Below, one piece after another: positions 50,534-58,270 of a stretch of DNA of 64,000 nucleotides. This DNA comes from JACKAQ01 sp020634975 [NCBI: Calditrichia bacterium] (GTDB taxonomy: Bacteria; Calditrichota; Calditrichia; RBG-13-44-9). Each line of letters starts with the position of its first letter. Position 1 is the stretch's first letter. The notes below the pieces were generated by a model. That model saw only the letters and a list, made by a program, of their open reading frames with translations, was not told where the DNA came from and made no database searches. The stretch lies in the NCBI GenBank assembly GCA_020634975.1, contig JACKAQ010000001.1, positions 1,674,001 to 1,738,000 on the forward strand, given 5' to 3'. Both the position numbers and the translations under genes were made by a program.

Positions 50534-51661
50534 ATGAGCAAGTCCAAGCTATTTACGATTGGCATTGAAGAAGAATTTCAGATTATCGATCCGGAAACCC
50601 GGCAGTTAAAATCGCATATACAGCAGATTATTCAGGGCAGTAAATTACCCAGATTAACCGAACAGCTAAAACCGGAAATGCACCAGTCGGTTGTGGAGAT
50701 TGGTACACATGTGTGCAACAATATTCAGGAAGCCCGCGAAGACCTTATGGAATTGCGGACTGCGCTCGCGAAAACCGCACTGGAAGCGGATTTGCGGATC
50801 GCAGCATCCGGAACGCACCCGTTTTCGCACTGGAAAGATCAAAAAATAACCGAACATCCGCGATACAAAACCATTGTGCAGGACATGCAAATGGTTGCCC
50901 GGGGCAACCTTATTTTCGGGTTGCACGTGCACGTCGGCATCGACGATCGCGAAGATGGCATCCAGATCATGAATGCGGCGCGATATTTTGTACCGCACGT
51001 TTTGGCGCTGTCGTCCAACTCCCCTTTTTGGCTGGGACGAAACACCGGTTTCAAATCCTATCGCGTGAAAGTGTTCGATCGTTTTCCGCGCACCGGATTG
51101 CCGGATTATTTCGACAGCCTCGCGGTTTATGAAGATTTTCTGAAGCTGTTGGTCAAAACCAATTGCATCGACGACGCCAAAAAAATCTGGTGGGATATTC
51201 GCCTGCACCCCTATTTCGATACGCTGGAATTCCGCATTTGCGATATCCCCATGCGTGCCGAAGAAACGCTGGCAATTGCCGCGCTGTTTCAGGCGATTGT
51301 AGCCAAATTGTATCGCCTCAAAAAGCAGAATCTGGGCTTCCGGCTCTATCGCCGCTCACTGATTCTCGAAAACAAATGGCGCGCCAGCCGTTACGGATTG
51401 GATGGCAAACTGATCGATTTCGGAAAACAGGAAGAAGTGCCCTGCAAAGATTTGATTGGCGAATTGCTGGATTTTGTGGAAGAGGTGGTGGACGATTTGG
51501 GCGTTCGCGAAGAAATGAATTTCATCAAAACAATGGTGGAACGCGGCAGCGGCGCCGATCGCCAATTAGCCATTTGGGAGCAATCCTACGATCTGAAAAA
51601 CGTGGTGGACTACATCATCGAAGAAACACATTTCGGCTTGCCTGTCAGTCTGGACGAATAA
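50534..51661 (+). CDS. Carboxylate-amine ligase of the GCS2/YbdK family
   Basis: The 375-aa protein belongs to the glutamate-cysteine ligase 2 (YbdK) family: TIGIEEEFQIIDPETRQL, HQSVVEIGTHVC, GTHPFSHWKDQ, FGLHVHVGIDDRED, and SSNSPFWLGRNTGFKSYR. Members activate a carboxylate with ATP, usually Glu-like, and join it to an amine. The frame is open 15 codons further up inside the neighbouring ATP-grasp gene; the ATG at 50534 is the family start. Being sandwiched between two ATP-grasp-like genes suggests a different acceptor from cysteine. A strong terminator follows. Confidence 0.9.
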   Translation: MSKSKLFTIGIEEEFQIIDPETRQLKSHIQQIIQGSKLPRLTEQLKPEMHQSVVEIGTHVCNNIQEAREDLMELRTALAKTALEADLRIAASGTHPFSHWKDQKITEHPRYKTIVQDMQMVARGNLIFGLHVHVGIDDREDGIQIMNAARYFVPHVLALSSNSPFWLGRNTGFKSYRVKVFDRFPRTGLPDYFDSLAVYEDFLKLLVKTNCIDDAKKIWWDIRLHPYFDTLEFRICDIPMRAEETLAIAALFQAIVAKLYRLKKQNLGFRLYRRSLILENKWRASRYGLDGKLIDFGKQEEVPCKDLIGELLDFVEEVVDDLGVREEMNFIKTMVERGSGADRQLAIWEQSYDLKNVVDYIIEETHFGLPVSLDE

Positions 51662-51683
51662 CAAAAGCATTTTTATCGCACAT

Positions 51684-51714
51684 AAGCCGGTGGAGTTTTT
51701 CACCGGCTTTTTTT
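51684..51714 (+). terminator. Rho-independent terminator after the GCS2 gene
   Basis: AAGCCGGTG (51684-51692) pairs with CACCGGCTT (51701-51709), loop GAGTTTTT, T-run to 51714. It makes the third ligase gene (51801) at least partly independent of the first two. Confidence 0.9.
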
Positions 51715-51800
51715 ATACCTTTGCTGCAGAATTGATAAATCATTGAAAACAATCGGTTGATCGCGTAAATTCCTGTAAATCAAAAACATCAGGGGAAATA

Positions 51801-52985
51801 ATGATTCCGGAAATCCGTGAACAATTCAACACGAATTTTGACCAGAGCAAATATGATGCGTTCGTCGCTGATATTCACCGCAACAACCGGCAAAGCCTGG
51901 TTTTTCGCGTTTGCGAAACGCCGCTGTTTTTATCCGATGCGCTGCGGGATAAATTGATAGAAGCTGCAAATGATGTGATGCGCGTGGTGCGCCAGCCGGA
52001 TTTTCCCGATCGCTGCAAAAACGCCATTCCGGCGGGAATGAGCGTCGCGAACGAAACACAGCACACCCATTTTTTGCAGGTCGATTTTGCAATTTGCCGC
52101 GACGAAAACGGACATCTGCTGCCGCAACTGATCGAGCTGCAGGGATTTCCGTCGTTGTATGCTTTTCAGCATTATCTGGACACCAAACTTCGCGAATATT
52201 TCCCGATTCCGGACGGATTTTTGCCATTTTTCAGCGGGCTAAACTCGGAAACTTACAAAGAGAAACTGGGGAAACTGCTACTCGGCAACAGCGCGCCGGA
52301 AAACGTGGTGCTGTTGGAATTGCAGCCGGAGCAGCAAAAAACCCGTATCGATTTTTATCTGACGGAGCAGTATTTCGGGATTCCGTTTGTTTGCGTCACA
52401 GATGTTTACCAGCGCGGAAACAAGCTTTTCTATCGCCAAAACGGGCGGGAAATTCCCATCGAGCGAATTTACTATCGCTTTATTTTTGATGAACTCATTC
52501 GCAAAAATATCCAACCGGGATTTGATATTAACGCCGATCTGGATGTAGAATGGGTGGGTCATCCCAACTGGTTTTTCAAAATCAGCAAACACACGCTGCC
52601 GTTGATCGACAGTAAATATTGCCCGCAAACATATTATTTACATGAGCTTACGAGCTATCCTGATGATCTGGAAAATTATGTGCTCAAACCGCTGTATTCC
52701 TTTGCCGGTACCGGCGTTCAGGTCGATGTCACCAAAGCAATGCTGAACGAGATTGACGATCGGGAGAATTACATTTTGCAACGAAAAATTGAATATGCAC
52801 CGCTCATCAAAACACCGGACGAGCATGCCCGGGTGGAAATTCGCCTGATGTTTATTTGGGATGATAAACCTATTCTGGTCAATAACTTACTCCGCACCAG
52901 CAAAGGCAAAATGATGGGTGTGGATTTCAATAAAAACAAAACCTGGGTAGGATCGTCACTGGCATATCACAGACCGGAAATTTAA
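51801..52985 (+). CDS. ATP-grasp-like hypothetical protein of the amide-ligase cluster
   Basis: The 394-aa protein is not a standard named enzyme. Its C-terminal half carries ATP-grasp-like elements: NYVLKPLYSFAGTGVQVD (lysine and glycine loop), then RVEIRLMFIWDD and VNNLLRTSKGKMMG (Glu/Arg/Asn metal-site pattern). The N-terminal half has LPQLIELQGFPSLYAFQ and IYYRFIFDELI. It lies 139 bases after the GCS2 gene behind a terminator. The three genes together fit known neighbourhoods that join GCS2 and ATP-grasp enzymes; function is inferred only. Confidence 0.7.
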   Translation: MIPEIREQFNTNFDQSKYDAFVADIHRNNRQSLVFRVCETPLFLSDALRDKLIEAANDVMRVVRQPDFPDRCKNAIPAGMSVANETQHTHFLQVDFAICRDENGHLLPQLIELQGFPSLYAFQHYLDTKLREYFPIPDGFLPFFSGLNSETYKEKLGKLLLGNSAPENVVLLELQPEQQKTRIDFYLTEQYFGIPFVCVTDVYQRGNKLFYRQNGREIPIERIYYRFIFDELIRKNIQPGFDINADLDVEWVGHPNWFFKISKHTLPLIDSKYCPQTYYLHELTSYPDDLENYVLKPLYSFAGTGVQVDVTKAMLNEIDDRENYILQRKIEYAPLIKTPDEHARVEIRLMFIWDDKPILVNNLLRTSKGKMMGVDFNKNKTWVGSSLAYHRPEI

Positions 52986-53138
52986 TTTAACTATCATTTA
53001 TTGTCGACAGCGGAAACAAAACCGGGCTAAATGCTTTAAATACATGTGTTTTCGGCTTTTCATTGCTTTGGGAATAATGTATATTTACTATCATAACGGT
53101 TGTCAAAAACGAGTATTCATTTAATTTGAGAAAAAAAT

Positions 53139-53621
53139 ATGCGTACGATGCTGTTAAAAAATCGGTTGAAGCTTTGGGTGATCGGCGTTGTTTTACTGCT
53201 GGTGAGCGGATGTAAAATCGGGAATACCTACATTTTGGTTGAGAAGGGTCTCAACAGTCAGGAAAGCGCCATTGCTGAGGCGCAAAAATATCAATCACGC
53301 GGGTTGACCAGCCAGGTTTTTCTCACACGCGATAAACGCTACATGGTAACAATCGGTCCTTTCAATAATAAAGAAACCGCGATAGCAGAGCTGAATGCCA
53401 AAAAAGATGCCAATATAATTCCTCCAGGCAGCCAGCTTGCCGGGCCGGAAAGCCGTTTATGGACGCAAGTTTGGCCGAATCAACCGATTCAACCACCGGG
53501 CACAAAACCGCCGGCACCGGGACCGGGCACGCCGCCAAAAGAAGGCGTTCGCGATGAAGTTAAAAAAGATGCGGATAAAGGGATGAAAGATGATTTTGTT
53601 GTATATCCCGAAAAACCGTAA
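53139..53621 (+). CDS. SPOR-like lipoprotein with Pro-rich tail
   Basis: The 160-aa protein has a lipoprotein signal (VVLLLVSGCK, Cys near residue 24), then about 60 residues resembling a SPOR repeat (SQESAIAEAQKYQSRGL, then YMVTIGPFNNKETAIAEL), which in known proteins binds denuded peptidoglycan at division sites. The end is Pro/Gly-rich (PPGTKPPAPGPGTPPKEG) with a charged tail. Its stop lies next to the convergent NtrC-type gene (two bases apart). The SPOR resemblance is modest. Confidence 0.68.
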   Translation: MRTMLLKNRLKLWVIGVVLLLVSGCKIGNTYILVEKGLNSQESAIAEAQKYQSRGLTSQVFLTRDKRYMVTIGPFNNKETAIAELNAKKDANIIPPGSQLAGPESRLWTQVWPNQPIQPPGTKPPAPGPGTPPKEGVRDEVKKDADKGMKDDFVVYPEKP

Positions 53622-53623
53622 CA

Positions 53624-54970
53624 TCAGCCATCCGGGTTGATACCGAAACGCTCCATCATCGAATACAATCTGCGGCGGGTAATGCCCAATAGCTCTGCCG
53701 CATGAGTGCGGTTGCCGTCTGCTTTTTCCAGCGCCTGCCGGATCAATTTTTTCTCGAAATCATCCAGTTTAATGCCTGAATCGGGTAAAACAAATTCACC
53801 GGGTTTTGCCGAATGCGCGATCATTTTGCGGGTAGAGGGCAAATCTTCCCGCGTAATCATGCCGTTGCAAACGATGGCGGCGCGTTCAATCGCGTTTTGC
53901 AATTCACGCACATTTCCCGGCCAATCGTAATCCATCAATTCCGCCAGCGCCAGCCGGTCGATATCCTGCGCAGCGGATTGCGCCACAAAATGATGCACCA
54001 GCGCCGGAATATCCTCTTTGCGCTCCCGCAAGGTTGGCAGTGTCAATTGAAAAACATTCAGGCGATAATACAAATCCTGCCGAAAACGCCCGCTTTCCAC
54101 CATTTCTTCCAAATTTTGATGGGTTGCCGCAATAATCCGAACATCCACAATGATGCGCTCGTTGCTGCCGAGCCGGTAAATTTCCTTATTTTGCAACACG
54201 CGCAGCAACTTTGCCTGCGTTGCCGGACTGATATCGCCGATTTCATCCAGAAAAATACTGCCCCCGCCAGCCTGCTCAAATTTGCCGATGCGCCGGTGCG
54301 TTGCGCCGGTGAACGCCCCTTTTTCGAAACCGAACAGTTCGCTTTCCAACAAATTCTCCGGTAGTGCGGCACAATTTACCGTCACAAACGGTTTGTTCTT
54401 CCGCTGCGATGAGCCGTGAATGGCGTGTGCAACCAACTCTTTTCCGGTGCCGCTTTCGCCGCGAACCAGAACGGTTGCGTCGTTCTCGCTTGCCTTTTTG
54501 ATAAGCCGGTAAATCTGCTGCATCTTTTTGCTTTTGCCAATCATCTCGCTAAAAAATACCGGCGTTTCATCCTGTTTTTTCAGCCGTTGATTTTCGGCGA
54601 TCAGCCGCTGCTGATCCAGAATCCGCCGGATTCGCAGTGTCAGTTCATCCATATCCGGAAACGGTTTGATCAGATAATCAAACGCCCCTTTTTTGAGCGC
54701 TTCGATGGCGGTTTGTTGCGTGGCGTAAGCAGTCATCATGATAAATTCGGTTTGCGGATACTGCTGTTTCACCTGCTCCAGCAACGCCATTCCGCTAATG
54801 CCGTCCATTCGCAAATCGCTGATAATGACATCCACCGTATTTTCCGAAAGATGCGCCAACGCCGCCTCCCCGGAAGTGACGTAGGTTGCCGGCAACGCCT
54901 CAAGCTCCAGCGACGCTTTGATCACTTTGCAGAATTTTTCTTCGTTATCAACGATGAGAATTTGGGGCAT
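53624..54970 (-). CDS. Sigma-54-dependent response regulator (NtrC family)
   Basis: The 448-aa regulator has a receiver domain (about 1-120; ILIVDNEEKFCKV, DVIISDLRMDGISG, with Lys at DYLIKPFPD), an AAA+ domain (about 145-375) with GESGTGKELVAHAIH, the sigma-54-contact GAFTGA, FLDEIGDIS and RQDLYYRLNVF, and a C-terminal Fis-type helix-turn-helix (GNRTHAAELLGITRRRLYSM). It activates sigma-54 promoters when phosphorylated. The cognate kinase is not adjacent; the TPR protein upstream by 21 bases may be the partner input. Confidence 0.94.
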   Translation of the reverse strand: MPQILIVDNEEKFCKVIKASLELEALPATYVTSGEAALAHLSENTVDVIISDLRMDGISGMALLEQVKQQYPQTEFIMMTAYATQQTAIEALKKGAFDYLIKPFPDMDELTLRIRRILDQQRLIAENQRLKKQDETPVFFSEMIGKSKKMQQIYRLIKKASENDATVLVRGESGTGKELVAHAIHGSSQRKNKPFVTVNCAALPENLLESELFGFEKGAFTGATHRRIGKFEQAGGGSIFLDEIGDISPATQAKLLRVLQNKEIYRLGSNERIIVDVRIIAATHQNLEEMVESGRFRQDLYYRLNVFQLTLPTLRERKEDIPALVHHFVAQSAAQDIDRLALAELMDYDWPGNVRELQNAIERAAIVCNGMITREDLPSTRKMIAHSAKPGEFVLPDSGIKLDDFEKKLIRQALEKADGNRTHAAELLGITRRRLYSMMERFGINPDG

Positions 54971-54991
54971 GGTATCTGTATTTTGGGGTGA

Positions 54992-56137
54992 TTATTTCAG
55001 AATCGCACGCAGCAAAATCATAAAACCTTTTTCGTGGCTGCGAATGGTATCCAGATTTTTTTGGGCTTCATCAAAACCGGGCGCAAGCTCCAGCGCTTTT
55101 TCAAACTCGCTCATGGCTTTCATCAACAATCCACGGCTTTTGATGAGGTTGAACGTTCCCAAATCGTTCCAATAGTCCGGATAATGTTGCGTATCGCTAT
55201 CGTTTGCCACAAAAATGGATTGGTATTTATTGATCGTTTCCAGCGTGAGGTCTTTTCCGCCAAACAAAAATCGCAGAAAAAATTCAAATATTTTTTCCCG
55301 GTCAGAAACCAGATCGACCAATTTTAGCTGGAATTGCTCCAGCTCCGGAATAATGGTGTTGTGTTGATTGTCGCGCAACAGCTCCAGCAATTGGTTGAAT
55401 TCTTTTTGCCACATCGGCACACGATATTTTGATAAATCGCGCACCTGCTTTAGATAGATGGAAACGCGTGCCGGAACAGCAACGGCTTCCGGGTCATGCG
55501 CGCCGTGCAACGCGGATTTGTAAAGCGCCACGCCAAGGTTAAACTGGGCTTCCACATATTTGGGGTTCAGGCGAATTGCTTCCTTAAACAGCGACATAGC
55601 TTCGTCATATTCGTCCAAAAAAAGATGCGCCAATCCGTAATAATTCAAAAAATCCGGGAATTTTTCGCTCATGTTGAGCGCGGTTTTGAACGTTTCTTTG
55701 GCGGTTACAAATTTCCGGGATTTCAAGTAACTGACGCCCAATCCGATAAATGCCCGGTTAAAACTGTGATCCTGCTCCAGTGAGGTTTTGAATTCGCGGA
55801 TCGATTCTTCAAACAAATTGCGCTTCAGGAACAAAATACCCAGATAATAATGCGACTTCGGGTGGCGGTAGCGCATCAATTTTTCCTGAACCAAATACAG
55901 CGATTCCAGTTCATCGATTACATTCTGATGAAAATTTTCGGTCACTTTGCTCAGGAAATCGTAATCGTGCCCGATGCGGTCTTTTCGCAAATTGATATCG
56001 TATTGGCGGGAAAGCAGGAACATCCCTCGCTCAAAAACTTCGGTGATGATACGATTGTGCTCAATCATTGCGCCGGTGTGAATGTGAAATTCCCGGTCAA
56101 AAATCTCAATCTTGTCGTGTAATCCAAAATTTTCCAC
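54992..56137 (-). CDS. TPR protein upstream of the NtrC-type regulator
   Basis: The 381-aa protein contains about four to five TPRs (around residues 95-210 and 340-365; HYYLGILFLKRNLFEESIREF, AFIGLGVSYLKSRKFVTAKET, YYGLAHLFLDEYDEAMSLFKE), an N-terminal helical segment and a long non-repeat middle. No kinase, signal peptide or TM is visible. It starts with a GTG and is followed after 21 bases by the NtrC-type regulator, so a shared transcript and a signalling or scaffold role are likely. Function unknown. Confidence 0.78.
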   Translation of the reverse strand: MENFGLHDKIEIFDREFHIHTGAMIEHNRIITEVFERGMFLLSRQYDINLRKDRIGHDYDFLSKVTENFHQNVIDELESLYLVQEKLMRYRHPKSHYYLGILFLKRNLFEESIREFKTSLEQDHSFNRAFIGLGVSYLKSRKFVTAKETFKTALNMSEKFPDFLNYYGLAHLFLDEYDEAMSLFKEAIRLNPKYVEAQFNLGVALYKSALHGAHDPEAVAVPARVSIYLKQVRDLSKYRVPMWQKEFNQLLELLRDNQHNTIIPELEQFQLKLVDLVSDREKIFEFFLRFLFGGKDLTLETINKYQSIFVANDSDTQHYPDYWNDLGTFNLIKSRGLLMKAMSEFEKALELAPGFDEAQKNLDTIRSHEKGFMILLRAILK

Positions 56138-56271
56138 AGAACCCTCTGTAATCTGTTCCGCTGCGCCAATTTCTGCTAAACTGATGCGATGCGTTTAAAA
56201 AATAAGTATGGAATTTAAACAAAATCGTGCGCAATCACACGCCGATTATTCAAAAATGCGAAAAAATCGGC

Positions 56272-56311
56272 AAAAAAAAGCCCGCAAACCAGTTATCTGT
56301 GTTTACGGGCT
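56272..56311 (-). terminator. Rho-independent terminator after the PspC-containing operon
   Basis: On the minus strand AGCCCGTAAAC (56311-56301) pairs with GTTTGCGGGCT (56289-56279) except one A/C mismatch, followed by a T-run (to about 56272). Confidence 0.85.
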
Positions 56312-56341
56312 GTATCAAAAGGATTCTTTTTTTCAGTAAAA

Positions 56342-56896
56342 TCAGGGGTGATGTTGCAATTCTTTCGACGAAACCGGACCATTTGTCGAACGCCGCTGGA
56401 TAATGCTGTTGATGATAAACCCGACACCTACCAAAATCAGTGCCACCGGCCAATAGTCATCAATAATCGTAACAAACAACCGCGTTGAAATATATTCCAG
56501 TTCGTAACTTAAAAAAATCAACCCGACAAGCAATACGATATTACCTACAATTAATTTGTTGAGACTGCGGATTGATCCAAAAATGTATGCCGGATAATGC
56601 GCCAAACCAAAAGCGATCGTAAATGCGGATAAGGTCATCCCGCGAGTGGTGGACAAAATATCCAGTTCACCGAGCGTGTAATACAACCCGATAAGCCCAA
56701 GAAATGGGAAGACAAACATACCGCGACGCGGTTTGCGCTGCAGATTCATCAAAAATCCGGCGATTCCGAGAAAAAGCAGCCCGTAACTGCGCACAGTGTA
56801 TTTATTGATATCCAGATCAATATAATCGCGCAGCAACAGCACCACGCCAATAAGTATCAGAAAAATACCGATAAATGCAGATGTCTTGTTTTTCAT
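56342..56896 (-). CDS. LiaF/LiaI-like polytopic membrane protein
   Basis: The 184-aa protein has about five TM helices, including the DUF5668/LiaI-LiaF-like N-terminal segment (AFIGIFLILIGVVLLLRDYI) and a C-terminal YWPVALILVGVGFIINSI. The frame extends 44 codons up into the PspC gene; the ATG at 56896 follows that gene's stop by 29 bases and gives the natural N-terminus. Pairing with a PspC protein suggests envelope-stress sensing. Family assignment is by pattern. Confidence 0.75.
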   Translation of the reverse strand: MKNKTSAFIGIFLILIGVVLLLRDYIDLDINKYTVRSYGLLFLGIAGFLMNLQRKPRRGMFVFPFLGLIGLYYTLGELDILSTTRGMTLSAFTIAFGLAHYPAYIFGSIRSLNKLIVGNIVLLVGLIFLSYELEYISTRLFVTIIDDYWPVALILVGVGFIINSIIQRRSTNGPVSSKELQHHP

Positions 56897-56925
56897 TTTG
56901 CTTACCTTCTCATATTTTCCCGGTA

Positions 56926-57609
56926 TCAAACGGTTTGTTCGGTCGATTCTTCTTCCGGAAGTATAAATACCAACGCGAAATAAATCAGCACGCCCAATCC
57001 TTTGGAGGCGATGCTCAGCACCACCCAACCCAGCCGCACGAGTGTCGGATCGACGTTAAAATGTTTGGCTATTCCGGCGCACACACCGCTGATTTTTTTG
57101 TCGCTCCGGGAACGATAGATATCGAATGTGCTTTTTTGCGATGTTGAAGCATTGGACGATGCGGCATCCGGGTCTATTTCGGCAATCTCTGTTTGGGTTT
57201 CTTTTTGTTGATATTGCCGGTAAATCAACGCTGCACCGGCGGCGATCAACAGGATTGCCCAAATGGTTGACCACGGTAAATCGATAAAAATCAGGTCAAA
57301 TAAATCCATCTCGCGAAGTAAAATTAACGCGCCGATGCTGACAAAAATAATGCCCCACAAAAAGGTTTTGTCGGTTTCCGGACGCTCGGGGCGTTCCGGT
57401 TCTGTTTCGTTCGGGTTTTCGGAAACGATCAGCAACGCGGCGATATACAAAACAAATCCGATACCGGCGACAAACACGCTGATGACCATCAACAGCCGAA
57501 TCATATTGCTTTCCAGCCCGGTGTATGTTGCTAATCCACCGCAAACCCCGCCGATGTATTTATCGGTTTTGGAACGATACAGTTTCTGAGTTTTGTTATT
57601 CATTTCCAT
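56926..57609 (-). CDS. Tandem PspC-domain membrane protein
   Basis: The 227-aa protein carries two PspC domains: one at about 8-60 (LYRSKTDKYIGGVCGGLATY, then TM) and one at about 165-222 (IYRSRSDKKISGVCAGIAKHF, then TM), separated by two TM helices and an acidic, Gln-rich linker (about 125-160). PspC proteins sense membrane stress. GGAG lies five bases before the ATG at 57609; another ATG at 57603 is possible. It is followed by the LiaF-like gene and preceded by greA in the same direction. Confidence 0.88.
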   Translation of the reverse strand: MEMNNKTQKLYRSKTDKYIGGVCGGLATYTGLESNMIRLLMVISVFVAGIGFVLYIAALLIVSENPNETEPERPERPETDKTFLWGIIFVSIGALILLREMDLFDLIFIDLPWSTIWAILLIAAGAALIYRQYQQKETQTEIAEIDPDAASSNASTSQKSTFDIYRSRSDKKISGVCAGIAKHFNVDPTLVRLGWVVLSIASKGLGVLIYFALVFILPEEESTEQTV

Positions 57610-57675
57610 TTTCACTCCTTCATACGGGTTTTTCCCATTTAATAACACGTAAAAAACCCGTCAGAGTTTCGCGGT

Positions 57676-58158
57676 TTATGCTGTTGGCGCTTTGATTTCG
57701 AGAATTTCATACTTCATAATTCCGGCAGGCACTTTGATATCGACAACCTCGCCGGCTTTTTTACCGAGCAATGCCTTGCCAACCGGCGATGTCGTGGAAA
57801 TTTTTGATTCCCGGAAATCGGATTCTTCCTGCGAAACCAATGTATATTCCACAGTTTGGTTGCGCTTCAAATCCTTCATCACAACGGTGGTGTAAATAGC
57901 AACCTGCTCATTGGTCACTTTGCTCGTATCAACCACTTTGGCGCGGCGGATGTTTTCTTCCAACTGGGTAATTTTGGATTCCAGCAATCCCATTGCCTCT
58001 TTGGCGGCGTGGTACTCCGCGTTTTCTTTAAGGTCGCCAAAGTCGCGTGCCTCAGATATTTTTTTGGAAATTTCCGGGCGTTTTTCGGCTTTCAGATAGT
58101 GTAAATCGGCTTTCAATTTCTCCAATCCTTCTTTGGAGATATACATAAAACTTGACAT
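57676..58158 (-). CDS. greA: Transcription elongation factor GreA
   Basis: The 160-aa protein shows the GreA coiled coil (EGLEKLKADLHYLKAEKRPE) with the acidic tip region DFGDLKENAEYHAAKE, and a C-terminal domain with SPVGKALLGKKAGEVVDIKVP. It rescues backtracked RNA polymerase by stimulating transcript cleavage. GGAGG lies before the ATG. It is downstream of the RelA/SpoT gene in the same direction (112-base gap with a hairpin). Confidence 0.96.
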   Translation of the reverse strand: MSSFMYISKEGLEKLKADLHYLKAEKRPEISKKISEARDFGDLKENAEYHAAKEAMGLLESKITQLEENIRRAKVVDTSKVTNEQVAIYTTVVMKDLKRNQTVEYTLVSQEESDFRESKISTTSPVGKALLGKKAGEVVDIKVPAGIMKYEILEIKAPTA

Positions 58159-58220
58159 TTGCAGTCCTCCGAATCTTTAACTTCGCTATACATTTATTTC
58201 AAACTGGCACAAAAATAATG

Positions 58221-58245
58221 AACCGCTTTTACCACAAAAGCGGTT
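58221..58245. terminator. Hairpin between relA/spoT and greA
   Basis: AACCGCTTTT (58221-58230) pairs perfectly with AAAAGCGGTT (58236-58245) around a 5-base loop. In the minus direction only a weak T-rich stretch follows, so it may be a partial terminator or a processing site. Confidence 0.55.
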
Positions 58246-58270
58246 AAAATATCCAAATTACGAATAGGAA

